NCBI GenBank assembly: GCA_030544235.1
Contig: CM060484.1
Coordinates: 10,245,531-10,309,530 of the forward strand
Length of the DNA: 64,000 nucleotides
Source of the DNA: Lepturacanthus savala
Lineage: Eukaryota; Chordata; Actinopteri; Scombriformes; Trichiuridae
Direction: 5' to 3'
Below are positions 48,986-61,499 of this stretch, piece by piece. How positions within the stretch are numbered: position 1 is the stretch's first letter; every line of letters starts with the position of its first letter. The notes under the pieces are model-generated. The model had not been told where the DNA came from. It saw only the letters and a list, made by a program, of their open reading frames with translations, and made no database searches. The position numbers and the translations under genes are program-made.

Positions 48986-49929
48986 TTCAATGTCCATGTA
49001 ATTCACAAAGTATAGGGATTAGAGAAAGAAAATGCTTTAGTTTATTTTATAGTTCATTTCTTTAGGACCTGTAGTGAAGAACCTTGCAGAACTGGTTGAT
49101 ATGATCTGAGTAGCAGCTATTTACTTATTTATTCTTATTCAAGAGATGTGTTTGTAGTATTATCCCCTGTCTGCCAATCATGTTCTTACTGTGGAGCGGT
49201 TTCTAGTCCGACAGAACATTGTGTAGTTATATAAAATTGGGTGGTGAAACTAATTTAATTTGATAATTCCTCTCTTTTGGAATCTTCCAAATTCATGTTA
49301 AAGTTCACCATTATTGTAAGTCAAAGTTCATCTTGGGCTGAATTTGGATATTACTTACATTCCTTCCTTTTTTTCTTTCTTTTTTGGGGATGAAATGGGC
49401 TTTTTGTCATCACATCTACAGTTTGTATTTCTTTAGCGGCCCTTTGGTCTTATCCTCTGCGATATTTGTGCTGATCAATCAAAACCTGAAATTACCAAGT
49501 CAACAAGAACATTATTTCTCGGCGGTGCTCACCTTGTGATAAAAGCATTAAAAAGCAACTCCAGCATGATGCCTATCAGACAGATGGGTTTGAGGGAAAA
49601 CCTCCTCTATTTGATTGGTCCACATAACTGGATTCATTTAGCTGAATCTGTCTGTTATTGGATTATGTTTTATATTGGATGGATGGGATTCAATTGTAGA
49701 TATTACAGCCTTTAATGGAGACAGGTTTACCAGGAGAAAGCAGGCAGAAACACGTCGCAGAAAAGATGAAGACAGGGAAAAAAAAGAATTACAGGGAATA
49801 AAACAACAATAATTTACAACAATAAAAAAAAAAACATATGATTAGAATGACTCGTTGATAATAAGGGAAAATCTAACATTTTTGAGCTGTTTAATTTGTG
49901 TATCATAACAGTGAAAAACAAAAAAAATA

Positions 49930-50240
49930 GTAAACTATTATTTATTTAACGCCACCGTCTCTTCAGCGTCTTTCAACTCCGAGTTGCTTCTCATCTTTTA
50001 GAGCAGGAAACCCGATCAACTGGTTTCGTCTGCCGCTGATCGCTTGGAGACACACACAGCGGCGAGCGGTTTGCCAGGATGTCCGTTTATAGCCGACCCA
50101 GTCTCCCTCCTTTTTGATCAATCGCTGATTACAATACAATCTATTGATCAGAGAATATTATCTTTCTGCCCGTGTTTGTTCTCTGTGTGCCGTGAGACAG
50201 AGCTGCGATGGCTTCAGGCCACCAAAAAAAAAAAAAAAAT
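49930..50240. promoter_or_regulatory. Candidate intronic regulatory block with paired ATTGATCA words
   Basis: A unique, GC-richer block contains TGATCAAT (50115-50122) and ATTGATCA (50143-50150) as an inverted pair 20 bases apart. ATTGAT(C/T) is the core of the ONECUT/HNF6 binding consensus (family knowledge). Self-regulation by ONECUT2 is an inference. The block ends in an A16 run. Confidence 0.3.
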
Positions 50241-51839
50241 ACAGCTGATAAGAAAAAGTACCGAGAGGCCAGTTAACTCATCATCTATTAGTCTTTGTGT
50301 GTGTGTGTGTGAGAAACAGAGCTTCCTGCTTACTTATCCACTCTGTCAACATTCAGCAGATTAAAGGTTAGTGACTGTTTTCCCTGAAGCTTTTTCAAAT
50401 TTTCTCTTCAGATACAATCACGTTTAAAATTAAACTTCTAATTCTTTTCGTTCCTTTTTTTTAATGTCTCATATCAGTACATTTGTTAGCCGAGCATGCC
50501 ATAGGCTATAAACAATGCAGAAATACATAACATGACATATCACTGGACCCTTCCAAGTAAATCGGAAACATATCGATGATGTTTCTTCCATTATTTCCTT
50601 ATCTCTTTACTACAGCGCTACATCACGCTTTGTGGAATGTATAAGATTGTGTCCAAAATCGCTAACTAAATACACTAGGAGTGAAAATGATTGCCTATAT
50701 TTTGAAGGGAGAAGCACATAGACTTGGGAAGAAAATGTACTTGCTTTTTTTTTCTTAGAAGAGGAAATGGCTGGAAGTGGTCAAGGCTATTGGTGGTTAG
50801 GCTACCGTTGCAATATCAAAACAATAGGCTGCATTTAATTATCAGAGCACTCACATAAGAATATTGCACTAGTAGAGGGCTAAACAAATTAACGAATGTC
50901 CAAACAGCCGCTGCTGCTGTACACGCCATTGGAAAACTGCTTGCTGGAAGTCCTGTTTGTTCATCGACCTCCCAGCTGTGGAGTAACGGATGAAAACTAA
51001 AGAAAAACAGAACCGAATGACATGAAACGAAACGAAACACGAGAAAAGAAGATGGAGAGTGAGAAGGAGAGAGGTTGATGACATAAAACTCCTCCGAGGC
51101 CATTTCCTCATCAGCTCAATGACATCACTGAGCCACCGTGCGGCTGTGATTGGTCATCCCATTTCTCCTGGTAAACAAGTGGAGATACATTACAGCGTGT
51201 GCGTGTGTGTGTGTTTAAGTGGGCAGAGAGACCTTTGTCCGGTGATGTCACCACGTGCCATGTGGACATACAGATTATACACTGATAAAGCACACACGCA
51301 CCACACACACACACACTGGGTCTGTGTGTCCCTCTTTGTTCCCCGGTATACTGAGTCATAAAAAGTGATTTATCCGCTTTCTCTTTATATGGGACGTGTA
51401 CTTGAGTAAATACCACTAGAGAAGATGAACCCTTCATTTTATACTAAAACATCCTTTGACCCTTTATATTAACATTTAGGTTGAATGTGGAATAATTTAC
51501 CAAGGTGTACCAACTGAATCAGATTAATACCAAAGGGTTAAATGTTGCTTGTGAGCCTCAATTTATTGTTAATTTAATAATGAAGGTGTTTATATCGCAA
51601 AATTTTAAAAGGTGAGGCATATATTATGTTAGTCTCTCAGTCATTACTGAATAATTATCCTTCACGTTTAATAAAAGTGGAAGTAGACGACTTTTTTGCT
51701 TTAACTTGTCATTATTAGCCTTGCACAGCGTAATAGCTATAGAATAATGACATTCCCTATAAGGCTACGTTCAGGATCAGGCATTGCGGCACCTTCATAG
51801 GCCGCAGTTTAAGGTGTTGGGAAACATATCGATGGGAAA

Positions 51840-52130
51840 CTAACTTCTACACAACATCTCGTGACAGCAGCACATCAGCCATCTTCTCACCACTGTCCAA
51901 CTTTTTGATAAAGGCAACGTTTGTTTCCATGGAAACGCTTTTTGCCACTACAACTTTACAGCTTTGTTTTATCAGCTAGTGGCTGAAAATAGCTGGGCCT
52001 AAACTAGATCCCTGAGGAAAAACGCATCTTAAACCTATTTTTTTTAAGGAGAGGTAAAGTAAACTAAATTTGTGCCTGGGGTCCCTTACTTTTCCTCAAG
52101 TGTTGTTTATTACATCTACAGCATCCTTAC
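51840..52130 (-). mobile_element. pogo/Tigger-like transposase relic, copy 2
   Basis: On the minus strand near 51925-51860 the reading METNVAFIKKLDSGEKMAD is the start of a pogo/Tigger helix-turn-helix domain. The upstream noncoding part (52110-51960) aligns with 56610-56440 ('gaggcaagtaaa', 'ccctgaggaa', 'ttttatcagct'). Ends are not resolved and no full ORF remains. Confidence 0.7.
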
Positions 52131-52654
52131 AGACACATTCGTGCTCTCGGTCACTTCTGTATTTCACACTGCACATGCATGTGTGTATGTGATAGAGAGA
52201 AGAGACAGAGATGCAGAGTGCCTTTAGTCTTTTTGTTCCATTTCCGGTTATCCAAACGGAAGAAGGAAAGCATCACGGTGCATTAAGCACAACCACACTC
52301 ACACAGGCACATAGTGGAGTGCAGATTGCTAAGTGCTAAAATGCTGTGTGTCTCTACATACATCTGTGTATGAGTTTAAGTGCTGAGATACTATGCATCA
52401 AGTGTGTTTGACAGGCTGCATCACGTCAAGTCTGCAGATTGTATAATACAATACAGTTAGTATTGGATCCAGTGTCCATAGTATCGGAGTTTTTGGCTAC
52501 AGGTTTTGATCTCTTTGTTAATAGTCTGATATAAAAATAATCGCAAGCCCACAATAACTTTTACACCAAGACTGTTGCAAAGCAAGCTAACGAATAGCAC
52601 ATCCTGTCCACTTGACATATTATTTATACTGTAATAATACATAAAAAAACACTA

Positions 52655-52693
52655 AGCTAGAGGCTATTGAGAGTATCTCAATAGCCTCTAGCT
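52655..52693. repeat. Perfect 18-bp hairpin with 3-base loop
   Basis: AGCTAGAGGCTATTGAGA (52655-52672), loop gta, then its exact reverse complement (52676-52693). The loop is too short for a normal microRNA precursor, and no T run follows to suggest a pol III terminator. Confidence 0.9.
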
Positions 52694-53857
52694 GATTTAC
52701 TTCCAAACTGTTCATGGATGATTACAAAAATAGATAACTATAAAGTACATGTGGAATATTTATTTTTTCTTTCTATAATATTTTTATCTTTCTAACAAGT
52801 TGTTTCTATAATGTGATTGTATTGAATACTTCCTCTGCAGTGGTTTTAATCCATTAATTTAATACCCATTAAAAAAATGAATATTCAGTTGTAAAATATT
52901 GCAATATATTACACTCTTTTTATTTATCCATACATTTATCACAAATATGGTGTAAACATCTGTATTAATGTGTAGATTAATTGAATCAAAAGTATTTAAA
53001 TATCTTTAAATTGACCTATATTTGACAATTAAGGGCTTTTTAAATCAAGTCATTTTATGAGATTTGTTTTGCTTGAGTAGAATTAACTGATCTTGGTCTT
53101 CCAGAAACCATAAATGACCTTTTTAGCCACATTTTTACAAAACACTTTTCATATTTTGGTCGTTTTTTTTTTTTAAATATATCTTTTAACTGGATGATTT
53201 TAGTCATTGGAAGTCTGCTGAGCAAGCGTTAGCTGCAGCTTGGGTTGCAACCCCGAACCGTGTCAGAGAAATACCTATTTATAATGCGAACTGCTTTATT
53301 CAGTGTTTTTACCGCCTTTAATCAGCGGGTCTGTTCGGTTTGGAGAGGAGGAAACCTCTGCAGATAATTCGGCTCAGGGGAGGAAAAAAAAAACCTGAAC
53401 GATGAACACTGAAGGAATCCTAATCGGGAGAAGCTGACTGCAGCGCAATGATGACAGCAACTCCCAAGATCCCACGCTACTTCACCATGTCATCAAACTC
53501 TGACTTTTGGTCGTGTTTTAAACCTTTTGTGGCATAAAATAACATATTGCATGTTGCCAATTAATGGCATTTTAAGGTATTATTATCTTCCAGGTTATTA
53601 CTATACTACCAAAGAATGTTCTTGTAGTATGACTGCACTTTCACACCACTAGTTTGATTAATTGGAGCTCATCAGGCAATTTGATTTTTACTATGTATCA
53701 TATAGACTCCAGCGTGGTCCTCTTTCACACCTGCAAACGAACCAAAGGTGGTCCGATTGACATTTAATCAATGAAATGATGAGTTTCCCCTTCCATCATG
53801 CATCTCGAATAGTTCATTTGGATTCCAGTTTGCGTTTTCACCAGAGGGACTACACCA

Positions 53858-53897
53858 AGGTTAGGGGTTAGGGGTTAAGGGTTAGGGTAACCCTAAA
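53858..53897 (+). repeat. Short telomere-like array (TTAGGG/TTAGGGG)
   Basis: Four imperfect units (ttagggg, ttagggg, ttaaggg, ttaggg) end at the inverted junction ttagggtaaccctaa. It is an interstitial telomere-like sequence only about 35 bp long. Confidence 0.8.
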
Positions 53898-54087
53898 TTT
53901 ACGTTTGTCATTTGGTGTGGATTCAAGCAGACCAAGACCACCTCTTTGGGAGGTGTCAGCCCGCTTAATTTAGTGCACCGGCACGTGCCTGATGCTTTCA
54001 CTCCAACGAAAAAGCCTTTGATTCTAATGGAGCATTTGTGAAAGCACCCTAAAATATATATAAAATGAACGCAGTATGCCTTTTTGA

Positions 54088-54455
54088 GGGCGACACGGTG
54101 GAGCAGGGGTTAGCGCTGTTGCCTCACAGCAAGAAGGTCGCAGGTTCAAGACCTCCTTGGTCCTGGGTCTGGGACCTTTCTGTGTGGAGTTTGCATGTTC
54201 TCCCTGTGTCTGCGTGGGTTTTCACCGGGTACTCCGGCTTCCTCCCACAGTCCAAAAACATGCTGAGGTTAATTGGCGACTGTAAATTGCCAGTAGGTGT
54301 GAGTGTGTCAGTGAATGGTGTGTGTGCCCCACGATTGGCTGGCGACCATCTGGGGTGTATCCCTGCCTCTCGCCGTAACGCTGGGATAGGCTCCAGCAGA
54401 CCCCTGCGACCCTAATGAGGAATAAGCAGGTATAGAAAATGACTGACTGACTGAC
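54088..54455 (+). mobile_element. SINE-like retroposon, full copy with 10-bp target-site duplication
   Basis: The element starts 'gggcgacacggtggagcagg' and ends in a GACT-repeat tail. It is flanked by the perfect direct repeat GCCTTTTTGA (54078-54087 and 54456-54465). Its head resembles pol III promoter boxes: an A-box-like 'tggagcaggggttag' and a B-box-like 'ggttcaagacc' about 44 bases apart, as in a tRNA. The body ('ctgtgtggagtttgcatgtt', 'gactgtaaattgccagtagg', 'ctgggataggctccagcaga') is a well-known abundant teleost repeat. Truncated relatives lie at 9631-9860 (+) and 9063-9137 (-). Its exact class in repeat libraries is not certain; the duplication length, tail and 5' truncation of the other copies favour a retroposon. 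Confidence 0.8.
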
Positions 54456-54823
54456 GCCTTTTTGATCAATCAATTGTCACAAGACTACTCCGTAGTCCTC
54501 TGTAAGAAGTACTGTTCAGAACCTGCGAAAGGAGGCAGAATTGAACAGCAGTTAACGGTTGTGATCATTTTGGCGGGAAAAAGCGTCACCTGTGACATCA
54601 TGCCGACACCGCGTCCAACGACGCAGCGTTATCACAGCTGATTAATGATTTAATCAAAGCATCGCTCAGCCCTACCGGCTCATGACGGAGTGTCGAAGCG
54701 CCCAAATGTGGCGCCACATACAAGCAGCGGAGTGAAACGTTGAAGGGCGACTTCACTACTTACCCTGCACTTATATGCCCTCTGTGTAATGGATACCAAG
54801 GCTTAAGTGGTAATGGTGCAATA

Positions 54824-55215
54824 AAAAAAAAAAGAAAAAGATACAGAGAGAAGGAAGAGGAGAGACACGAAGGAAGGAGAAGGAGTGAGGGAAGAGAGGA
54901 ATAAAGGTAGGAGGGGCAGAAACAGGCAAGGAGAAGGGAAGAGCGGAATAAAAGATGGAGGAGAAGAAAGAGTGAGGGAGCTAAGAGAGGAAAAGGAAAA
55001 GACAATGGAGCGGAGAGTGGAAAGACATAATGAAGACAAAAGAGAGATGATGAAAGAGAAAACGAGGAAAAAGACAAAAGATGACGGATGAGATAGAGGG
55101 GAGCAAAAGACAAGCCGGCAAAGAAATGATCGAGAGGAGAGACAGGAAGAATGAGAGGAAAAGAAGATGATTGAGGAAATAGCAATGAAAGATAAATGAA
55201 GAAAGCGAGACGGCA
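54824..55215. repeat. Purine-rich low-complexity tract
   Basis: About 390 bases of mainly A and G in GAGA/GGAAG words. Open frames on either strand here are composition artefacts. Confidence 0.8.
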
Positions 55216-56164
55216 GTAAAATATATAATGTCTGAGACAGAGAGACACAAGAGATGGTAGATGCAGAGGGAGATAGAGCTCTCTAGTTAAAGCAGCCCTT
55301 TGTGCTACAAATCCTTTTTTCTTACAGAATAAAGCCGGGAGTCTAAAAACACTGCAGCTTCATCTTATGGTTTTATCTTCAGCCATATTGACTCCCAAAC
55401 TCTCTTTTTTTAATCTGTCTATCACAGTCTGTGTTTGCTTCTCAGTCTCTAGCTCTTCATCTCAGTCACTTGGTGCTCTTCCTCTTTCGTCATGTGTATA
55501 TCCCATTTTATTCTTACTTTTATTCTTTACTCTTTATCCAAAATCAACAGAATTGGAGATAATCCTAAAGTCTCATCACCTCTTTATTCTAACATAATGT
55601 TCAATGTTTCCAGTGCTGTTACATCAGAGAAACAGTGGAGAAACTAATATAGACATTTCTAAAATGTCATAGGCCTACTACTAAAAGTCCAGCCCTACAA
55701 CATCTTCTTATACAGTAAACCATGTGGTTCATACTCCACATGGCAGTGGTGTTTGCATGAGTTTCTTTCGTCTTCTTCTTGTACTACAAACAGTGGTGAC
55801 AGAATCCAATACAGAAACAATACTTTTACTGAAATTATTGGAACGCTGTATGGTCTGCGTCACCACCAATGTGTTGCTACACTTCTGGAGAGGTGCAGAT
55901 CAGGCTATGGCTTAAGCTGCGGCGTGGGCTATGGCCTAGGGTCTACAACTCCATTAACCCTACTATAACCACAAATCATGAATCAGCCTTAAAAAAATGA
56001 TGAACATCTGCATTATTCCCATTGGATGTGGAGTTGTGGATGGATGTTGGATGTGATCATTTGTAGGTACTGATAGTGCCCAACTTTCAAACACCGTAAA
56101 TTCTGAATGAAGACTGTACATAAGCTGAATTGTTATTGTTATATATTCAATTTCCATCTATAAT

Positions 56165-56640
56165 TACCATTTGAGGTAATTTAAATGTCTCCTTGAAGCA
56201 CTTCCTTTTTTTACTTGGAGATAATCGGCGAAGCCTTTGCCACAGCACATTATGCGGTCCATTCCCTTGTAAATTGTTCCGATCGTTGACTGATCCATAC
56301 CATAGGCACATGACCCATTAGCCATCTTATCACCACTGTCCAACTTTTTGATAATGGCAACCTTTGTTTCCATGGAGATTGCCTAGCGTTTCTTATCACG
56401 AACACTATCATCACTTGCCTTACACTTTTTGCCATTACCACTAGCAATAGCTTTTGCTTTATCAGCTTGTGGCTGAAAAAAAACGAGAACCAAGCTAGAT
56501 TCCCTGAGGAACACCGCATGTTAAACGTATTTTGTCTAAAGAGGGGTCAAGTAAATTAAATCTGTAGCTGGGATCTCTTGGCTTGTTTCTTGTCCTCAGT
56601 TGTTTTTGTTTTTTTACATCTACATCATGATAATTAATGT
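56165..56640 (-). mobile_element. pogo/Tigger-like transposase relic, copy 3 (best preserved)
   Basis: The minus-strand ORF ending near 56164 begins METKVAIIKKLDSGDKMANG (start 56373) and continues AYGMDQSTIGTIYKGMDRIM, a helix-turn-helix of the CENP-B/pogo (Tigger) transposase type that binds the transposon ends. Homology stops after about 40 residues, and the catalytic DDE region is absent. The upstream part aligns with copy 2. It is a dead, deleted copy. Confidence 0.75.
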
Positions 56641-56960
56641 ATCAATTTAGTGTCCTCTTCCTGTCGTCTTCCCTCCATTTTCCTCCGTTTATACACCCTC
56701 CCTGTCTTCTCGCTCTCATCCCTGCCATCACTTTCTGTACTATTTTCTCCCTTTGTTTCCTTCCCTTCTCTACGTTTTTTCACTACATTGCCCTCTCCTT
56801 TCTTCCTCCCTCTCTCATCCCATTTTCCCCATTTTTCTTATCTCAACTCTCTTCACCATCCCTCCTCTTTTTCTGCTTGCCCCTCTCTTCTGCTATCCAT
56901 GCTTTCCACTCAATTTCCACCTATCCTCCTGCTCTCCTCGTAGTTTGCTCTGTTTCTCTT
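56640..56960. repeat. Pyrimidine-rich low-complexity tract
   Basis: About 320 bases of mainly C and T adjoin the pogo/Tigger relic. The leucine/serine-rich ORFs across it are not considered genes. Confidence 0.8.
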
Positions 56961-58270
56961 CATTCACTTCAAATGGCTGCTTCAATAAAACACCACCTTG
57001 ATGTTTCTATTGACGTTTAGCAGCTCTTGACTCTTTAAACCTCTGTAAAATGCATTGATGTGTTTGCTGTGTGTTAGAAGCTCTTGAGGCCCAGCACTTG
57101 ACTCAACCTTCCATACAAGCGAATAGAGAAAAGGCTGTGAACTGAAATAATGCCTGGAGCTGCCATATTGGAAGGTTTGACCTTTTCTGTGGCAGTGGTG
57201 GTGAACAGCTGATTGTGTTTTTTTTTTAAAATGTGCGTCTTGTATTTCTCAAAAGGTGTGTTGTTATTTCTGTTTTTGATGCGAAACTGATGATTTCATC
57301 AGTGAACCCTGGTTTACCCACGTTTTCAGCATTTTAAAAAGGTCCTTGGCCATTTGCAAAAACTGCTTGGTTAAACCTTATTCTAGTTATAACATGATTA
57401 TTAAGTGGAGACTTAGACATTACTGAAATAAAACAGTTTGCACCTCACAAGCTAGTTATTTGTTCTATCTACTAAATATACGCACATAGGCTATTATCAG
57501 TAAATGTTACGTAGCTAACTGAAACCAACCAGCTAACCAAGCTAACGTTAGCTTTGTACTAATGTACTAACTTCTATGACCTGGCACTTGTTTCAAATGC
57601 TGTTTAGCAGTGATGTAAAGCAATGATTTTTCATTACATTTCACAAAAATGAAAAATGAAATTACCAAATCACTAAAAAGCTATGAATATTAGTCACTTT
57701 TAGACATATGTACAGTATGCCAATACCAATAAAACAAAGTAATATCTATATATTCAAAGCAAGGCAGTTAAGTGGTATTTATTTCCTATATCCCTAAATT
57801 CATTTTGATTGAACTAGACCAACATTCCTGAATTCCTTAATAACTAAGATATTATGTTTAGTACTTGTCCTTTGCTCCTTTTTTGAATGAGACACAACGA
57901 AATCCCCATTCGTCTCTGCGGTTTACACAAAGTTGTCTTTGTGAACTCATCAGCGATCATGAGGAGAATGATCGTGATGACATTATGCATCGCTACAGCT
58001 GAGATAACAGTGATGGTGACAGCCCGACTGTGACAGAATAATTGCGGAGATGATGTTTGATAATTGTCAAGAGACTGATTGTGATGAGAATGACGGCGCT
58101 GATGAGGAGGACGAGCAGAATATAAAATAACATTAATTAGATTCATTGCTGTAATGTGACAGAGTCGTTCTGACTGGTGGGCAGTTGGGTTAATTATGAG
58201 AAAGGTTTTGACTAGAGTGACCTTAACTGTAATGATAATTTTATAATACGATTTTGAAGCTGTTTTTTTT

Positions 58271-58377
<107 letters not shown>

Positions 58378-58716
58378 TGAGAGCACTGCTGAGGACACTG
58401 GTGATGAGTTTGAACACAAAGAAAATTATGCTGATAAAAAAAAAATACTTTTTTACATTACAATACATTTTTGGGGAAATTACTTGTTTTCTTTCTGAGG
58501 GCAAGAAGATTCATTTCAATTTGATGAAGTCAGGGCTGGTTTCTTATTATTACTACTGTAATATTTGTATTTTATTCTATTTTACTATTACTATTTTACA
58601 TTATACAAATATATATTTTTATTGCTGGCCCTCTTGTCTTTGTTTTTTATATGTACCACTATGAGCTTTTAATGTGTGTTAAGTAAAATATATATTTTTT
58701 TGATACCTTACTTTAA

Positions 58717-58770
58717 GAAATACATATATTTACATTTATGTAAATATATGTATTTCATCTACATTTAGAA
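58717..58770. repeat. Two adjacent AT-rich hairpins
   Basis: GAAATACATATATTTACAT (58717-58735) is followed, after 2 bases, by its exact reverse complement (58738-58756). Immediately next, CATCTACAT and ATGTAGATG form a second 9-bp inverted pair with an 8-base loop. Confidence 0.85.
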
Positions 58771-59246
58771 AGATGTAGATGCAGATTCTATAAAACCGCT
58801 GATGAGTAGACTTAATTATGCTGATCCTAGGATTAATTGCTGTGACATGTATAAAAACAACAGACCAGCACAACAGCTGAATCACACAAAGTGGGAAAAA
58901 AAAAAAGATAATCTGTGTTTTCTGCTGATCTCGTTTTCAGTCAGAGACGCATTTAGCAACACATGATGTTTACAATAGAGACTGGGAGAGCTGATGAAAG
59001 ACAGAGGAACCCTGCCGTATTGATCCTATTGATTCAACCCTTACCTTTAAAGAATAACCCCCCCTCCCCTTACTCTCACCAACCTCTTTACTCCCCCCCC
59101 CTCTTCAAACCGGTAAACCCTTTTTGGATAATATAATTGAGTATTTGATCCTCACTGTAACCTCGACCAGAGTAAAAAAAAAAAAAAAAAGCTTGATTGA
59201 ATCACTCAAGCGTGTGCTTTCTCCATTGACGGCAGACATTGTGTGT

Positions 59247-59272
59247 TGGTGTGTGTGTGTGTGTGTGTGTGT
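59247..59272. repeat. (GT)n microsatellite
   Basis: A short GT run; A runs of 17 and 14 lie at about 59174-59190 and 59332-59345. Confidence 0.85.
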
Positions 59273-60959
59273 GGGCGATTTTGATTGCTCCCTTTTTACG
59301 CGTACAGTAGGCCTAGATGTGTCTGCACTTTAAAAAAAAAAAAAACTTGTCTGGGTGAACTGCTGCTGAGCTGCTTTTCACTGAGCCACAGTAAGCAAGA
59401 AAAGAAACTACAGAGATAGAGAGAAACAGGGAAAAGTGACATCTATATTCAGTATTTTAAATATCATTTCTTTATATCTATAGGCTGTTTTACCCTGTTT
59501 TAAACATATATTCGCTGTTTTTAGGTTTGCGTCTAGTTCAGGAATGCACTGAATTTCACGACATGGCGTTTATTTATACCACTAAGAGAATAAAAAAAAA
59601 AGAAGCTGTTAAATAAACTCGAATGAAGGATTTTAAAGTTGCTGGGATTAGATTATTCAGATCAGTCGATAAACCCGACATCTTTCCCTCGCTGTGCAGA
59701 GAAAAGACGTGAGAAATAACCCTGCTTGTACAAACATCAGTTTCTATTTTCCATCTATTACAGCTGCAGATGGAATTATGACGATCTATCAAAACCGTTT
59801 TTCAACTGATAGGAATTAAATGAGGGCACTTTTGTCTGTTTTAGCGCAAAAGTGAAAATAAACAGGATTTGTAATGAACTGATCTCATTATTTGCATATA
59901 TTATATTATATATGTATAATTATAATACATATATCGTATTATATATATATATTTTTTGCTGCTAAAGCCACATAAATAAAAGCTGATCTTTGTGTTGTGT
60001 CTTCAGAACAGAAGGAATACATTTGACTGAAGTTATGGTCAAAACAGCTTGAATTTCACAATAAAAGCCTAATGGATGAATTGTTTGGGCACTTTGGTAA
60101 CAGTGGTAGCAAAGCTCACTGTGGAAGACGCACCGATATTAGCAGAAGCGTAACTATTACATGCGCTGTGGTTTTTCAGTGTTTCTTTTCAGAATGTTGT
60201 TCAACGGCACTTTAGCAACCTTCAATTTTGTTGTTTTTTCATCCTTGTTTAAATGAAAGTTGAACTGAGCAGAACAGCCTTCAGGAAGCTGTCGGGCCTT
60301 TGTCTGACATCTTAAAGAGGAATGTTTTTTTGGCTTTTACAGAAAAATAAGTCGACACGTTAGCACAACGTGGAATCAACAGTGAAACAGAACAACGGGA
60401 GAGCTTTTAATAACGGCTATTACAATGTCAGCTGGATGAAAACACACTTCGGCTGTCAGTGTGTTAATTCACACACACACACACAGAAAGGTGTTTTATC
60501 ACAGACCATCCAGTCACATCTAAGATTTGTCTCTCATTTAGTAACTAAATGAGCAAAAACAATTATTATTATAAATAATTATAACAATTATATCATCTAT
60601 TTATTTATATAATAATAATTTTGAGTCAGTCTTAAATAAAACTGAGAACAAAGTGAGATAAAAAAGAAAATAATAAACTAATAAACTAAACTAGTAAAGA
60701 TATGAAACAAGTCTATAAATAAGGTTCAATGACATTCAAAATAAATGGTGCCATACACACATGATGTGCATCAGAGCAGTTTTTACACTCTGATTTAAAA
60801 AAAAAAACATGATTGTTTCTTATGCTTGTATTGTTATTAACAGATTAGTATGATTTATTTTACAATTTGTTGTAATATTAGTTCATATCTCATTTTTTAA
60901 CTATTCAACAGATAGGATGATTCAAAAGTCTCTTTCTTTCTGTCTCTTCTTTCCCTCTT

Positions 60960-60961
60960 CT

Positions 60962-61000
<39 letters not shown>

Positions 61001-61001
61001 T
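60960..61001. repeat. (CT)n-(CA)n compound microsatellite
   Basis: A TC run of about 20 bp passes directly into a CA run of about 20 bp. Confidence 0.9.
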
Positions 61002-61499
61002 TCTTTCTCTCTGTGAATATATTATGTCTTTGTGGCTCAAGTGTTCTCCATATTTGCAGATCAATAGTGCCACCTCTCAGTAATAAACTGTAACTACAAC
61101 CACAGGAGTTAATTCTTGACACTGAACACACACGTTCATCCGGAGAACAAAGAACCACTTGCTACGTTTTAAACAACAGGGACGTTTAAGGCTTCAGGTT
61201 AAAGTGGCTGGAGAGAAAAAAAGAATAAAGCAGGTCATGTATCCTACTCTACAACTCCTTAAATTCAGGCTAATTCGGTTTACCTATTCATATATTTTGT
61301 ACTACTTGACCCACTTAGTGATTATTACAGATCTGGCGTTAAAAATCCATGCACAGGTGGTCATCAAACCCTCTTTAATTTTTATTTAAAATTCTAATGG
61401 AGATTGCAATATTTTCAAGTATTTACCAGACATGTTAATTTCGAAATGTGTATAAAATGATGCAAAAATTGGTAATAGCCTTAAAAACACTCGCTGTAA

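Noticed and set aside
52655..52693. microRNA precursor or rho-independent-type terminator
   Set aside because: The 3-base loop and 18-bp stem are too short for a normal precursor, and bacterial-type terminators are not relevant in this vertebrate sequence.
54088..54165. Possible tRNA gene (A- and B-box-like words)
   Set aside because: It does not fold into a complete cloverleaf by inspection and is the head of a SINE-like repeat with defined insertion boundaries.
54760..55250. 162-codon hydrophobic minus-strand frame (L/S/F rich)
   Set aside because: Purine-rich simple sequence on the + strand yields this composition; it is not a membrane protein gene.
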